Part shown: positions 1 to 6,270 of the stretch, piece by piece
How positions within the stretch are numbered: the stretch's first letter is position 1
Layout of the letters: each line of letters starts with the position of its first letter
Assembly: GCA_050732575.1 (NCBI GenBank)
Contig: JBOHRF010000290.1
Location: forward strand, 1 to 6,607
DNA from: JBBDWZ01 sp050732575
GTDB lineage: Bacteria > Gemmatimonadota > Gemmatimonadetes > Longimicrobiales > RSA9
Direction: 5' to 3'
Length of the DNA stretch: 6,607 nt
Position numbers and translations under genes: made by a program
Notes under the pieces: model-generated
Database searches by the model: none
What the model was told of the DNA's origin: nothing
Seen by the model: the letters and a program-made list of their open reading frames with translations, nothing else

Positions 1-1
1 C

Positions 2-526
2 CTGGTCCTGCAAACGGATCACGGGCTGTTCGGCTTTCATTCCTATGGCAACAACAACAACAAGGGCTCGACCTTCGGAGATTATTGCAAGCAACACGCG
101 CAATACGGGACAGCGGTGCATTTGTATGGAAGCTCTCGTTGGGAGAACCGGTACGGCGGGGGCAACCGGTTCGTGGCGTGGCTGGAGGAAATGAAGTTCG
201 TGGCCGGACAGCTCAACTATAGTGGACGAATCAGCGGCTTCGACTTGAGCAACAAGGCGTCAGGTGTTCCGACCGTGGCCAGCGAGTCCGCCTACCTGCA
301 GTACACACTGGACTCGACGTCGGGTAAGGTCGACGTCCGGTTCGCGCAATCCAGGAGTGTCGACTATCAGGAGGCCATCGACGCCGCCACGACGGTGCGC
401 GTCATCCGGCCGAACCAGGAAGTGGCAGCCCCTTACAAGAACAAGGTGATGCAACTGGTTACGCCCAAGACCGGTTCGGCCTTGTCCGCAGCTGGCGACG
501 ACGGCTACTACACGGTCGTCCTCTGA
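2..526 (+). CDS. C-terminal part of an unrecognised protein (5' end outside window)
   Basis: The frame is open from the first bases of the window to the TGA ending at 526, giving 174 residues. The GTG at 116 is only an internal codon; sensible protein sequence continues upstream of it, so the gene starts outside the window. I do not recognise the family. The visible part starts with a His/Gly/Asn-rich stretch that includes four consecutive Asn encoded by an AAC repeat (about positions 48-63). A Trp/Tyr/Gly-rich segment follows (YGSSRWENRYGGGNRF), then a region of alternating hydrophobic and polar residues that could be beta-sheet, ending in YYTVVL. No membrane segment or known catalytic motif is evident. 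The gene converges on the minus-strand CPBP gene, whose frameshifted end overlaps its last 19 bases. Reality of the coding frame is fairly sure; function is unknown. Confidence 0.6.
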   Translation: MVLQTDHGLFGFHSYGNNNNKGSTFGDYCKQHAQYGTAVHLYGSSRWENRYGGGNRFVAWLEEMKFVAGQLNYSGRISGFDLSNKASGVPTVASESAYLQYTLDSTSGKVDVRFAQSRSVDYQEAIDAATTVRVIRPNQEVAAPYKNKVMQLVTPKTGSALSAAGDDGYYTVVL

Positions 527-1251
527 GGGCGCCACGCTAATGCGCCGGGACGGACGTCAGGACGCGCCGGGCCATCGCCACCGCCGTGCAGGTCCACCGC
601 CGTATGCAGGATCACGGGCCACAGGAGCGAGCCGGTTGCAACGTAGAGGATCCCCATCATGAGTCCTGTCACGCCCGTCTTTATCACGCCGTCGGTGCCC
701 TGATAGAGGTGCCCAAGTCCAAAGATCAGCGCCCCGAGGATCACGGCCGGCCATTCGCCCATAAAGGCCGCCAGATACCAGATCATGTACCCGCGGTAGA
801 CGATCTCCTCGCACACACCCGCCGAGACCGAGACGAGACGGAACTGCGCGGCCTCCCGCTCCGTGCGGGGCATTAAGTCGGCAACCGCGGCCATCTGCGC
901 GCGCAGTGGCTCCAATCCCTTTTCATCCATCGACGATAGGGCTCTCCACTGCGCGGAGAGGAAGGCGAGGCCGAGGATCGTGATGATTGCGCCGGCCAAC
1001 AGCCGCACGCCTCCGGGCAGCGCGAACCCGAGAACTGCTGCAGGCCGGTCAGCACCCAACCAGAGCGCCACCAGGCCAATCGTGAACGTCCAAGACAGGA
1101 GCATCGTCTTGCGGTATTCTGCGCCACGGGCGTTCGCCTCGCCCGCACGGATGCGCCGGACCAGCCGCCGATACTCCCATGCACCGTAGAGCGGATTGAC
1201 CACCACGAGCAAGGCCATCACGATGTGGTCGAGAGCACCGGGGTCCGGCAT
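508..1251 (-). CDS. CPBP family (CAAX-like) intramembrane glutamic endopeptidase, copy 1, with frameshifted C-terminal tail
   Basis: This is a polytopic membrane protein of the CPBP/Abi family (PF02517). Family members are intramembrane proteases related to CAAX prenyl protease 2, but the substrate cannot be read from sequence. Numbered from the start chosen here (247 aa), the signature motifs are E148-E149 with R153 (CEEIVYRGY), F177 and H181 (FGLGH), and H216 with D220 (ILHTAVDLHGG). Hydrophobic segments flank them. An ATG at 1284 is possible, but the ATG at 1251 is preferred: AGGAGA lies 9 nt upstream, and it follows the regulator's TGA after a single base, implying an operon with translational coupling. 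After the DLHGG motif the frame differs from copy 2 at 6486-6607. One extra base near 577-580 replaces the ending ...AMARRVL..VPA-stop with an unrelated Pro/Arg-rich tail that runs into the convergent gene. The catalytic motifs lie before the shift, so the enzyme may still work. Confidence 0.92.
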   Translation of the reverse strand: MPDPGALDHIVMALLVVVNPLYGAWEYRRLVRRIRAGEANARGAEYRKTMLLSWTFTIGLVALWLGADRPAAVLGFALPGGVRLLAGAIITILGLAFLSAQWRALSSMDEKGLEPLRAQMAAVADLMPRTEREAAQFRLVSVSAGVCEEIVYRGYMIWYLAAFMGEWPAVILGALIFGLGHLYQGTDGVIKTGVTGLMMGILYVATGSLLWPVILHTAVDLHGGGDGPARPDVRPGALAWRPQRTTV

Positions 1252-1252
1252 T

Positions 1253-1846
1253 TCAGATCTTCTCCTGGTTTCTGGCATCTGCATTGCCGGCTTCGCGGGC
1301 CGGTTTCAGCACCAATGTCACGGCGTATAGCGGGTCCCATGGAGAGCCTCCTCTCGCTTCCGCCAGCAGCGTTTCCAGCTGGTCGATCAACTCGTTCGCC
1401 CGCCGCAGCTGCGCCTGCGTCAGCCGCGCCTTTCCCCGGATTCCGACCATCTCCCGCTGCGCACCATCGAACCGCGTCGCTGGATCCTCCAGCGCGGCCG
1501 TTGCCTCACGCGCCGTCAGGCGCAGGATCGCCTGGATCGCCTTCGCGCCGGCTTTCCGGTCGCGCGCCGATCCGCGCCGCGCGGCGATAGTCACCCGCTC
1601 CGTTCCATGCCGGAACCGCCGCTCCCGCTCACCGTCACTCGGTTCTTCGATCGCCACCAGACCAGCCTTCTCCAGCACATCCAGATGGTAGTAGAGCGAC
1701 TGCCGCGACCGGCCCAACCGACGCGCCAGCTCCTGCGTCGTCGCCGGCCCATCGCCCAGCGCGGACAGGATCTCCAAACGCGCCGGCGAGGCCACCGCCT
1801 CGAGGGCAGCCTTCCCGGTCAACGGGCGGTTGTCGATCCGGCTCAT
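1253..1846 (-). CDS. ArsR-like winged helix-turn-helix transcriptional regulator
   Basis: This is a 197-aa DNA-binding protein. Residues about 14-80 form an ArsR-type/HTH_20 winged helix: a first helix with the ASPARLEILSAL signature, the helix-turn-helix TTQELARRLGRSRQSLYYHL (about 36-55), then VLEKAGLV and a charged wing (EPSDGERERRFRHG). The C-terminal part has a helix rich in Leu, Gln and Arg (about 140-165) that could mediate dimerisation, and ends in an LYAVTLVLKP strand. No metal-binding Cys cluster is present, so metal sensing is unlikely. The gene lies directly upstream of the CPBP protease and probably controls it; this regulator/CPBP pairing recurs in environmental genomes. Only the ATG at 1846 is usable, because an in-frame stop lies 18 nt further upstream. 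No good Shine-Dalgarno precedes it, so a weakly led or leaderless start is possible. A perfect inverted repeat at 1866-1893 is the likely autoregulatory operator. Confidence 0.9.
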   Translation of the reverse strand: MSRIDNRPLTGKAALEAVASPARLEILSALGDGPATTQELARRLGRSRQSLYYHLDVLEKAGLVAIEEPSDGERERRFRHGTERVTIAARRGSARDRKAGAKAIQAILRLTAREATAALEDPATRFDGAQREMVGIRGKARLTQAQLRRANELIDQLETLLAEARGGSPWDPLYAVTLVLKPAREAGNADARNQEKI

Positions 1847-1865
1847 GGGATGAATGTAGCGGCCT

Positions 1866-1893
1866 CATTCCAAAATACAATGTTTTTGGAATG
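1866..1893. promoter_or_regulatory. Perfect 10-bp inverted repeat: probable operator of the ArsR-like regulator
   Basis: CATTCCAAAA (1866-1875) and TTTTGGAATG (1884-1893) are perfect inverted arms around an 8-bp AT-rich spacer. The site lies 20-47 bp upstream of the regulator ATG, in the divergent region shared with the cytochrome c gene. A possible minus-strand promoter overlaps it: a TTGTAT-like -35 (1880-1875), 16-nt spacing and TACATT as -10 (1858-1853). That would start the transcript almost at the ATG. Dyad geometry and position fit a dimeric winged-helix repressor. The dyad is seen directly; binding is inferred. Confidence 0.65.
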
Positions 1894-1986
1894 ACGACAT
1901 GACGGATCTCGCGTGTGGACCCCTGCGCGAGTGAACCGTAGGTTGCCCCGGTTTCCCCCACAAAACGCGATAGCCGAGGGTGCCCC

Positions 1987-2783
1987 ATGAACGGCAAGAA
2001 GGTGCTCAAGGTGGCAGGTACCATCCTGGGAGTCGTGGTTGGGGCTGCGGGCGCGGGTGGTTTACATCAGCCTGACCTGGGACAAGGATCGCTACGGTAC
2101 GTATCCGCTTCCGGCTCTTCACATCGGATTCGGCGACGGGAATCGGACGCTACACGGACGGTCAACTGGCGCGCGTGCTGCGGTACAACGTGCGTCCGCA
2201 CGGCCGCGCGGCGGTGCCGTTCATGCAATTCGAGCGGTTGAGCGACGAGGACATCGTGGCCATTCTGTCGTTCCTGCGCGCGCTCCCGCCCGCCGTGAAC
2301 GATGTGCCGAGGCACGACCTGAGCCTCATGGGCAAGGCGGTGGTCAGCTTCGTGATCAAGCCGAATCCGCTCGACAACAAGGCGCCGAAAACGGCGCCCG
2401 CGATAGCGCCCACCGTGGAACGCGGCGAGTACCTGGTGAACTCGGTGGCCGAATGCGCGGGCTGCCACACGCTGCGCGATTTACGGAGCGGCGCAGTCAT
2501 TGGCCCGCACCTGGGCGGCGGCTTCGAGTATCCAGCAGACGCCGATCCGTCGATCCTCTTCACGCCGCCCAATCTCACGAGCGATCCGACCGGCATGGCG
2601 GGCCGCCTGACCGAGGACCAGTTCGTAGCGCGCTTCCGTCAGGGCCGGTTGATCAAGGAATCGATCATGCCCTGGGAGGCCTTCCTGGAAATGAGCGAGG
2701 ATGACGTGCGCGCCATCTACCGCTACATCAAGTCGGTGCCCGCCGTGCGCAACGAGGTGGTCCCGATGCGCAGGAAATCGTAG
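1987..2783 (+). pseudogene. Cytochrome c (two-haem type) pseudogene: two frame changes, first haem site lost
   Basis: Coding similarity runs through three frames. Frame A (from ATG 1987, with GAGGG at 1976-1980 as ribosome site) gives a signal-anchor segment, MNGKKVLKVAGTILGVVVG. Near 2045-2060 it shifts to frame B, VVYISLTWDKDRYGTYPLPALH, the region that in this family follows the anchor. Near 2112-2122 it shifts to frame C, TSDSATGIGRYTDGQLARVL, which normally lies after the first CxxCH. So the first haem domain (CxxCH plus surrounding residues) is missing at that junction. Frame C then continues intact to the TAG at 2783. It carries MQFERLSDEDIVAILSFL, a second haem site CAGCH (2454-2468), PPNLTSDPTG and the likely Met ligand in ESIMPWEAF (about 2659-2685). 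Such proteins are periplasmic, membrane-anchored electron carriers. The remaining reading frame (GTG 2175 onward) would make a protein without export signal, so function is unlikely unless the sequence is in error. Family call is sure; disruption is fairly sure. Confidence 0.85.
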
Positions 2784-2820
2784 CACAGGAGCGCTACGGC
2801 TGTACGGCGCGATCAGGATC

Positions 2821-2854
2821 TTCGGCGGCCGGCGCGGCCGCGCGGCGGGCCGAA
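2821..2854. terminator. GC-rich imperfect palindrome after the cytochrome gene (terminator-like, no T-tract)
   Basis: A 34-bp near-palindrome has 13 of 17 pairs matching: outer arms TTCGGC/GCCGAA and a perfect 12-bp core, GCGCGGCCGCGC. It begins 38 bases after the cytochrome stop codon. No T-run follows, so a classical intrinsic terminator is not supported. It could act as a 3' stabilising or pausing hairpin. Its last two bases touch the first 9-bp repeat copy. Confidence 0.35.
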
Positions 2855-3017
2855 CATCTCAATCGCGGCAGTGGCACGAGCGTGTGAGATGTTTTGCGAC
2901 GCTGTAGAGCATCAACATCTCATTCAATCCAGAGCCCGCCCGGCGATTGAGATGTTCATGACTCCAGGCGCACACAACATCGCAGTGACTGGCGCGAGGC
3001 GATGCGATTGAGAAGTT
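2853..3017. repeat. Array of six alternating TGAGATGTT motifs with about 30-bp spacing
   Basis: The motif TGAGATGTT or its complement AACATCTCA occurs at 2853-2861 (reverse), 2885-2893 (forward), 2914-2922 (reverse), 2948-2956 (forward), 2976-2984 (reverse, one mismatch, AACATCGCA) and 3009-3017 (forward, one mismatch, TGAGAAGTT). Orientation alternates strictly. Centre distances are 32, 29, 34, 28 and 33 bp, so the array can be read as three tandem hairpin units of about 61-62 bp with 9-bp stems and 23-25-nt loops. The outermost first and fourth copies extend to a 15-bp perfect inverted repeat (2852-2866 with 2943-2957). GCGATTGAGA is repeated directly at 2943-2952 and 3004-3013. The array lies between the cytochrome pseudogene and the propeller gene. 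Function unknown: multi-site binding, structured leader RNA or a dispersed repeat family are all possible. Confidence 0.7.
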
Positions 3018-3053
3018 GGACCCCTCTCCAGGACTGGACCCCTTCTCCAGGAC
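3017..3053. repeat. Two-unit tandem repeat, 18 and 19 bp
   Basis: TGGACCCCTCTCCAGGAC (3017-3034) is followed directly by TGGACCCCTTCTCCAGGAC (3035-3053), which differs by one inserted T. A third TGG follows. The repeat starts at the last base of the sixth 9-bp motif copy, so the two repeat systems abut. It lies about 85 bp upstream of the propeller start codon. The rest of the 2784-3138 intergenic stretch holds no coding sequence I can support. Confidence 0.75.
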
Positions 3054-3138
3054 TGGTACTGCACGGCTTCCTGCTTGCGGCCCGCGGGAACGGGGCGCCA
3101 CTATCAGGACCCAACCACGGGGCCACTTAGGGGGACTC

Positions 3139-4128
3139 ATGAGGAGATTCACGGCAGTAACCTTGGCGGCCGCGCTGGTCGCGCCGTTGTCGCTCGAGGC
3201 GCAGGCGAATCAGCCGGTTCCGATCAAGGAATTCAAGGTCGAGTGGGAGGGCCGGCCGCGCGATCCGTATGTGGGCCCGGACGGCAAGGTCTGGTTTGTC
3301 GGCCAGGCGGGCAACTACATCGGGTATCTCGACCCCGCTGCCGAAACGTTCAAGCGATTCGAGATCGAAGCAGGCACAAATCCGCACAACCTGATTGTCG
3401 ATCCGCAGGGGCAGGTCTGGTACACGGGCAATCGGAACGGGCGGATCGGCCGCCTCGATCCCGCGACGGGCAAGATTCAGACATACCTGATGCCGGACCC
3501 GGCGGCGCGTGATCCGCACACGGCCATCTTCGACGGCAAGGGCAACATCTTCTTTACGCTGCAGGGCGCCAGCATGATCGGCCGGCTGCGCATGGCTACC
3601 GGTGAGATCAAGCTCGTGCCGGCGTCGGACCGGCCCGCAAATCCTTACGGCATCGTGCTCGACAATGAAGGCCACCCCTGGGTCGCGCTGTTTCGGCAAA
3701 ACGCGGTGGTACGCGTGAATCCGGAAACGATGGCGCTCACGCGTTTCAACGAGGCCAGCGACAGCTCGCGTTCGCGGCGCATTGAATGGACGCAGGACAA
3801 CATGGTCTGGTACGTGGATGAGCCGCGCGGCTTCCTGGGCCGGATCAATCCGAAGACGGGCGAGGTGAAGGAATGGCAGACGCCGGGCGGACCGGGCTCG
3901 CGGCCGTACGCGCTCACCAAGGATGACCGCGGCCGGCTCTGGTTCTCGGAGACCGGACCGGTCAAGCAACTGGTCGGGTTCGATCCGCGCACGGAACGTT
4001 TCTTCTCGGTCAACTCGGTCAGCAACACGATTCGCCACATGATGTTTCATGCGCCGACGGGCATGATGTGGTTCGGCACGGACTCGAACAACATTGGCCG
4101 TGCCATCGTGAGCCCAAGAACGACGTAG
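3139..4128 (+). CDS. Secreted beta-propeller protein, virginiamycin B lyase (Vgb)-like
   Basis: This is a 329-aa exported protein with a Sec signal peptide (MRRFTAVTLAAALVAPLSLEAQA, predicted cleavage near residue 23). It is followed by about seven Vgb/NHL-like blades. Each ends in a variant of W-F/Y...IGRLDP, near residues 51-66, 93-108, 137-150, 180-194, 223-237, 267-282 and 310-321. Known Vgb enzymes linearise streptogramin B antibiotics. Most environmental homologues have no proven activity, and the residues expected at two of the three Vgb catalytic positions look substituted here (Y257 in RPYALT; no Glu near H300), so lyase activity is doubtful. The ATG at 3139 is chosen over an upstream TTG at 3016: it starts directly with the signal peptide and has AGGGGG (3129-3134) four bases upstream, whereas the upstream part lies in repeats. 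The stop codon overlaps the start of the next gene, indicating co-translation with a CxxCH protein. A periplasmic binding or redox-linked role is inference. Confidence 0.88.
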   Translation: MRRFTAVTLAAALVAPLSLEAQANQPVPIKEFKVEWEGRPRDPYVGPDGKVWFVGQAGNYIGYLDPAAETFKRFEIEAGTNPHNLIVDPQGQVWYTGNRNGRIGRLDPATGKIQTYLMPDPAARDPHTAIFDGKGNIFFTLQGASMIGRLRMATGEIKLVPASDRPANPYGIVLDNEGHPWVALFRQNAVVRVNPETMALTRFNEASDSSRSRRIEWTQDNMVWYVDEPRGFLGRINPKTGEVKEWQTPGGPGSRPYALTKDDRGRLWFSETGPVKQLVGFDPRTERFFSVNSVSNTIRHMMFHAPTGMMWFGTDSNNIGRAIVSPRTT

Positions 4129-4718
4129 TGATTCGCGCGGTTGCGATCGCGGCAGGTGCGATCGCGGTCCTGGTGCCGATAATGCTGATCGGCGCGGCAT
4201 CGGTTTCCCCCAATGCCTACCGCGACGCACCTCCGCCCGGCTTCTCCAGTGGCTTCGGTGAACCGTCCTGCCATGCCTGTCACTTCTCCCGCGAGCCCAA
4301 TGAACCGCCGGGCCGCCTCGGCCTGCGCGGCGTACCCGAACGGTTCACGCCGGGCGCCACGTATCCGATCACGCTGACGCTGACGCGCCCCGGCATGACA
4401 GTCGCAGGATTTCAGCTCACGGCGCGGTTCACCGATGGTGCGCAACAGGCCGGCGTGCTGGCGCCGGCGCCGTCCGACAGTTCACGCGTTGCCGTCACGG
4501 TCAGTTACGACATTGCGTATGCACATCAGGTGCGCACCGGACATGCGTTGGCAACGCGTGACCGCGCCGCCTGGACTGTGCTGTGGACCGCGCCGGCAAC
4601 CGCGCGCGCCGTTTCGTTTCACGCGGCCGCGAACGCGGCCAATGGTGATGACACGGTTGATGGCGACTACGTGTACACCACGAGTGCCACCACGGCAGGC
4701 GCACCGCAGCGTCGCTGA
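4128..4718 (+). CDS. Exported single-CxxCH protein with choice-of-anchor V / Reeler-like domain
   Basis: This is a 196-aa protein starting at a GTG that shares one base with the preceding TAG (TAGTG), a translational-coupling arrangement. Residues about 3-24 are a hydrophobic signal segment. Near residues 48-52, FGEPSCHACHF provides a CxxCH motif that could bind haem c. The rest (about 70-190) resembles the 'choice-of-anchor V' domain, a Reelin-N-like beta-sandwich. Recognisable pieces are the GATYPITLTLT strand, VAGFQLTARF, WTVLWTAPA and AANAANGDDTVDGDYVYTT; the Asn-Ala-Ala-Asn-Gly segment is typical. Unlike many family members it has no extra C-terminal sorting or anchor segment and ends soon after the domain. 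It is co-expressed with the propeller protein, so the two may work together outside the cytoplasm. An in-frame start further upstream at 4068 would lie inside the propeller gene and lacks the signal context. Domain call is fairly sure; haem attachment is unproven. Confidence 0.8.
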   Translation: MIRAVAIAAGAIAVLVPIMLIGAASVSPNAYRDAPPPGFSSGFGEPSCHACHFSREPNEPPGRLGLRGVPERFTPGATYPITLTLTRPGMTVAGFQLTARFTDGAQQAGVLAPAPSDSSRVAVTVSYDIAYAHQVRTGHALATRDRAAWTVLWTAPATARAVSFHAAANAANGDDTVDGDYVYTTSATTAGAPQRR

Positions 4719-4797
4719 GTTCCAAAATGCCTCGGCTCACGGCGCGAGGCGCCCATGACGCGGCCAAACGCCGCTGAAGCGTCGGCTGGGCCCGGGC

Positions 4798-5712
4798 CTA
4801 GACAACACCTTTCATCCACTCGCGCAATTCGTTCAGTGCATCGATGAAGTCTTCAGTGTACGCCGTGCCCGGCGAGCGTTCCGGATCGGGTAATTTCACT
4901 TGCGGTTCCAGTTGGGCGTTGTGACGCGTCACGAGATCGCGCGCCCGCGAGCTGATGACATAATCAGATTGGCCTTGAACCTGAGGCCACCACTCTTTCA
5001 AGTCGGCAACAAACGCAAACACAGCTGCCCATGGCCTCCAGGTTGGCGGGTCCGGATTGAATCCCAACACACTTCGCCAGGCTTCGAAATTGACCTTGTA
5101 CGAAACGGGTGCGGTAATGCTGGTCTCGAGAAATCCGGCGGCGGCGAGATCTTCCACCGCACGCCGAACCGCCCTGCTATAGTAACCAGTGGAACGGGCT
5201 ATTGCTGACACGGTTGCCCGGGCTCCTATCATACAAAGCAAAAGAGCCATCACATCCGCCTTGATGCCCACCGAGAAAGCGAGACGGAGTCGAAGTATGA
5301 GCGCACCTGGAGCATCGGGCGTTGGTGTGGCCGTGAGATCCTTTGGACGGGCCACTAGAGCACTCCTCCTGGCAGCGAGGGCACGCCAACGCGCGTCACT
5401 GGAAGTGTACGCCGTGCGCGCGAACTCGCTCACACCTTTGTGCACAGACTCAGGAAACGTTCGCATCAGATTCTTCAGGCGCTGAACACTGAGCAGTCGA
5501 GACCCCGCGTGTGCCCACCAGGCCAGGAGGCGACTGAACCGATGCTCGTCTTCCATCAGACTCAGCGTGAACAGGATCAGCGCTTCGGGATCGACCATGG
5601 CGCGGGGCTTTGGACCTGTGCCAACGAATCCAAGTGCGCGCCACTGAACCCAGGCAACATCGATGGCTGCCTGCACCGTTTGCCGGACAGCGTTATCGAG
5701 CTTCGCGGACAT
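4798..5712 (-). CDS. Winged-helix protein paired with the nucleotidyltransferase (putative antitoxin or regulator)
   Basis: This is a 304-aa protein with no named family I can assign. Residues about 10-110 are mainly helical and rich in Trp/Arg (WVQWRALGF, LLAWWAHAGSRLL). Residues about 152-208 look like a MarR-type winged helix: KADVMALLLCMIG, then ATVSAIARSTGYYSRAVRRAVEDLAAAGFLET and a wing. The C-terminus is Trp- and charge-rich and ends in a helix (DFIDALNELREWMKGVV). The ATG at 5712 is preferred to 5856, because upstream residues are merely the other frame of the nucleotidyltransferase gene and AGGAAG lies 9 nt upstream of 5712. It overlaps the upstream gene by 20 nt, so the pair is one translational unit. 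By analogy with AbiEi-type wHTH antitoxins that pair with nucleotidyltransferase toxins, it may neutralise its partner and repress the promoter. No sequence relation to AbiEi is claimed. Confidence 0.75.
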   Translation of the reverse strand: MSAKLDNAVRQTVQAAIDVAWVQWRALGFVGTGPKPRAMVDPEALILFTLSLMEDEHRFSRLLAWWAHAGSRLLSVQRLKNLMRTFPESVHKGVSEFARTAYTSSDARWRALAARRSALVARPKDLTATPTPDAPGALILRLRLAFSVGIKADVMALLLCMIGARATVSAIARSTGYYSRAVRRAVEDLAAAGFLETSITAPVSYKVNFEAWRSVLGFNPDPPTWRPWAAVFAFVADLKEWWPQVQGQSDYVISSRARDLVTRHNAQLEPQVKLPDPERSPGTAYTEDFIDALNELREWMKGVV

Positions 5713-6268
5713 GACGAACGACTTCCTGAAGCCCGGCGAGGAACTGCGGCGATGAGTCCTGCGACTCGATCCATGCCGCCGCAGCGTCCAGTTCGCTGTC
5801 CGAGGGTTCCAGCGAGAGCAGGTCCTGAAAATGGACGCTGTGCGGTCCAACATCATCCGCCGCCGCGTACAACTTGAAGAAGATCAGGTCCTGACGATCG
5901 ACCAGGCCGACCCAGAGGCCATCGTAGCGCCGCCAGTGAAGCCTCGTTTCCATGCCCGGAGGTAGGCCAGTGTCCCACTGCCCCGCCGCTACAATGTTCA
6001 GCCAGTCCGGCGCCAGGCGGAGGTCACGTGCAACCGTTTCGACGGCACGCTCGAGTGTCTCTGAAAGTTGGCTCGGTCGTTCGAGTCTGTTGAGCTGATC
6101 AGGATGCGCGATTGCGATGACGTCAACATCGCGCGTGACCCGCTGCACGAATCCCAGCAGGTTCAGCGCGGCGCCCCCGAGCACAACAATCGCGTGCTGC
6201 TCGCCGGCAGCAGCCAGCAATTCTCCCAGAGCGCGCAGGGCCTGATCGATATCCTGGATCGGCTTCAT
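5693..6268 (-). CDS. DUF6036-type nucleotidyltransferase (putative type IV-like toxin)
   Basis: This is a 191-aa protein with the polymerase-beta-like nucleotidyltransferase signature: G31-G32 (VVLGGAALNLLG) followed by T45-R46-D47-V48-D49 (RVTRDVDVIAI), the two acidic residues expected to bind Mg-NTP. Downstream, DRQDLIFFKLYAAADD...HFQDLLSLEPSDSEL (about 123-160) matches the conserved second half of DUF6036/AbiEii-like minimal nucleotidyltransferases. AbiEii and MenT toxins of this superfamily transfer nucleotides, in MenT's case onto tRNA. Whether this protein does so is inference. It is the first gene of a two-gene unit and overlaps the winged-helix gene by 20 nt. The start at 6268 is the only ATG at the N-terminus. 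No strong ribosome site is visible, and the palindrome at 6271-6283 covers the leader, so repression could block both transcription and ribosome access. GG and DxD motifs are intact, so it is probably active. Confidence 0.85.
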   Translation of the reverse strand: MKPIQDIDQALRALGELLAAAGEQHAIVVLGGAALNLLGFVQRVTRDVDVIAIAHPDQLNRLERPSQLSETLERAVETVARDLRLAPDWLNIVAAGQWDTGLPPGMETRLHWRRYDGLWVGLVDRQDLIFFKLYAAADDVGPHSVHFQDLLSLEPSDSELDAAAAWIESQDSSPQFLAGLQEVVRHVREAR

Positions 6269-6270
6269 GT

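Noticed and set aside
48..64. AAC trinucleotide run
   Set aside because: It encodes an Asn run inside an open frame; too short to call a microsatellite of interest.
3016..3138. Upstream extension of the propeller gene to a TTG start
   Set aside because: The added 41 residues would be encoded by the tandem repeat and would bury the signal peptide. ATG 3139 has its own ribosome site.
2859..3152. 97-aa minus-strand open frame across the intergenic repeats
   Set aside because: It is made almost entirely of the alternating motif array and the tandem repeat, has no recognisable domain and no ribosome site, and covers the start of the propeller gene.
3127..4230. Long (367-aa) minus-strand open frame opposite the propeller gene
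   Set aside because: Its composition is Arg/His-rich, typical of the antisense of a GC-rich gene. The plus strand has a signal peptide and propeller repeats.
4720..4729. TTCCAAAATG resembling a half-site of the 1866-1893 dyad
   Set aside because: It is a single arm with no inverted partner, located after a stop codon between convergent genes; likely chance.
4719..4797. Possible bidirectional terminator between the converging genes
   Set aside because: Only short GC palindromes such as GGCCCGGGCC are present, with no clear stem-loop plus T-tract on either strand.
5713..5856. N-terminal extension of the winged-helix protein to 5856
   Set aside because: The added residues are Arg/Ser-rich and lie in the shadow of the nucleotidyltransferase frame. 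ATG 5712 has AGGAAG upstream.
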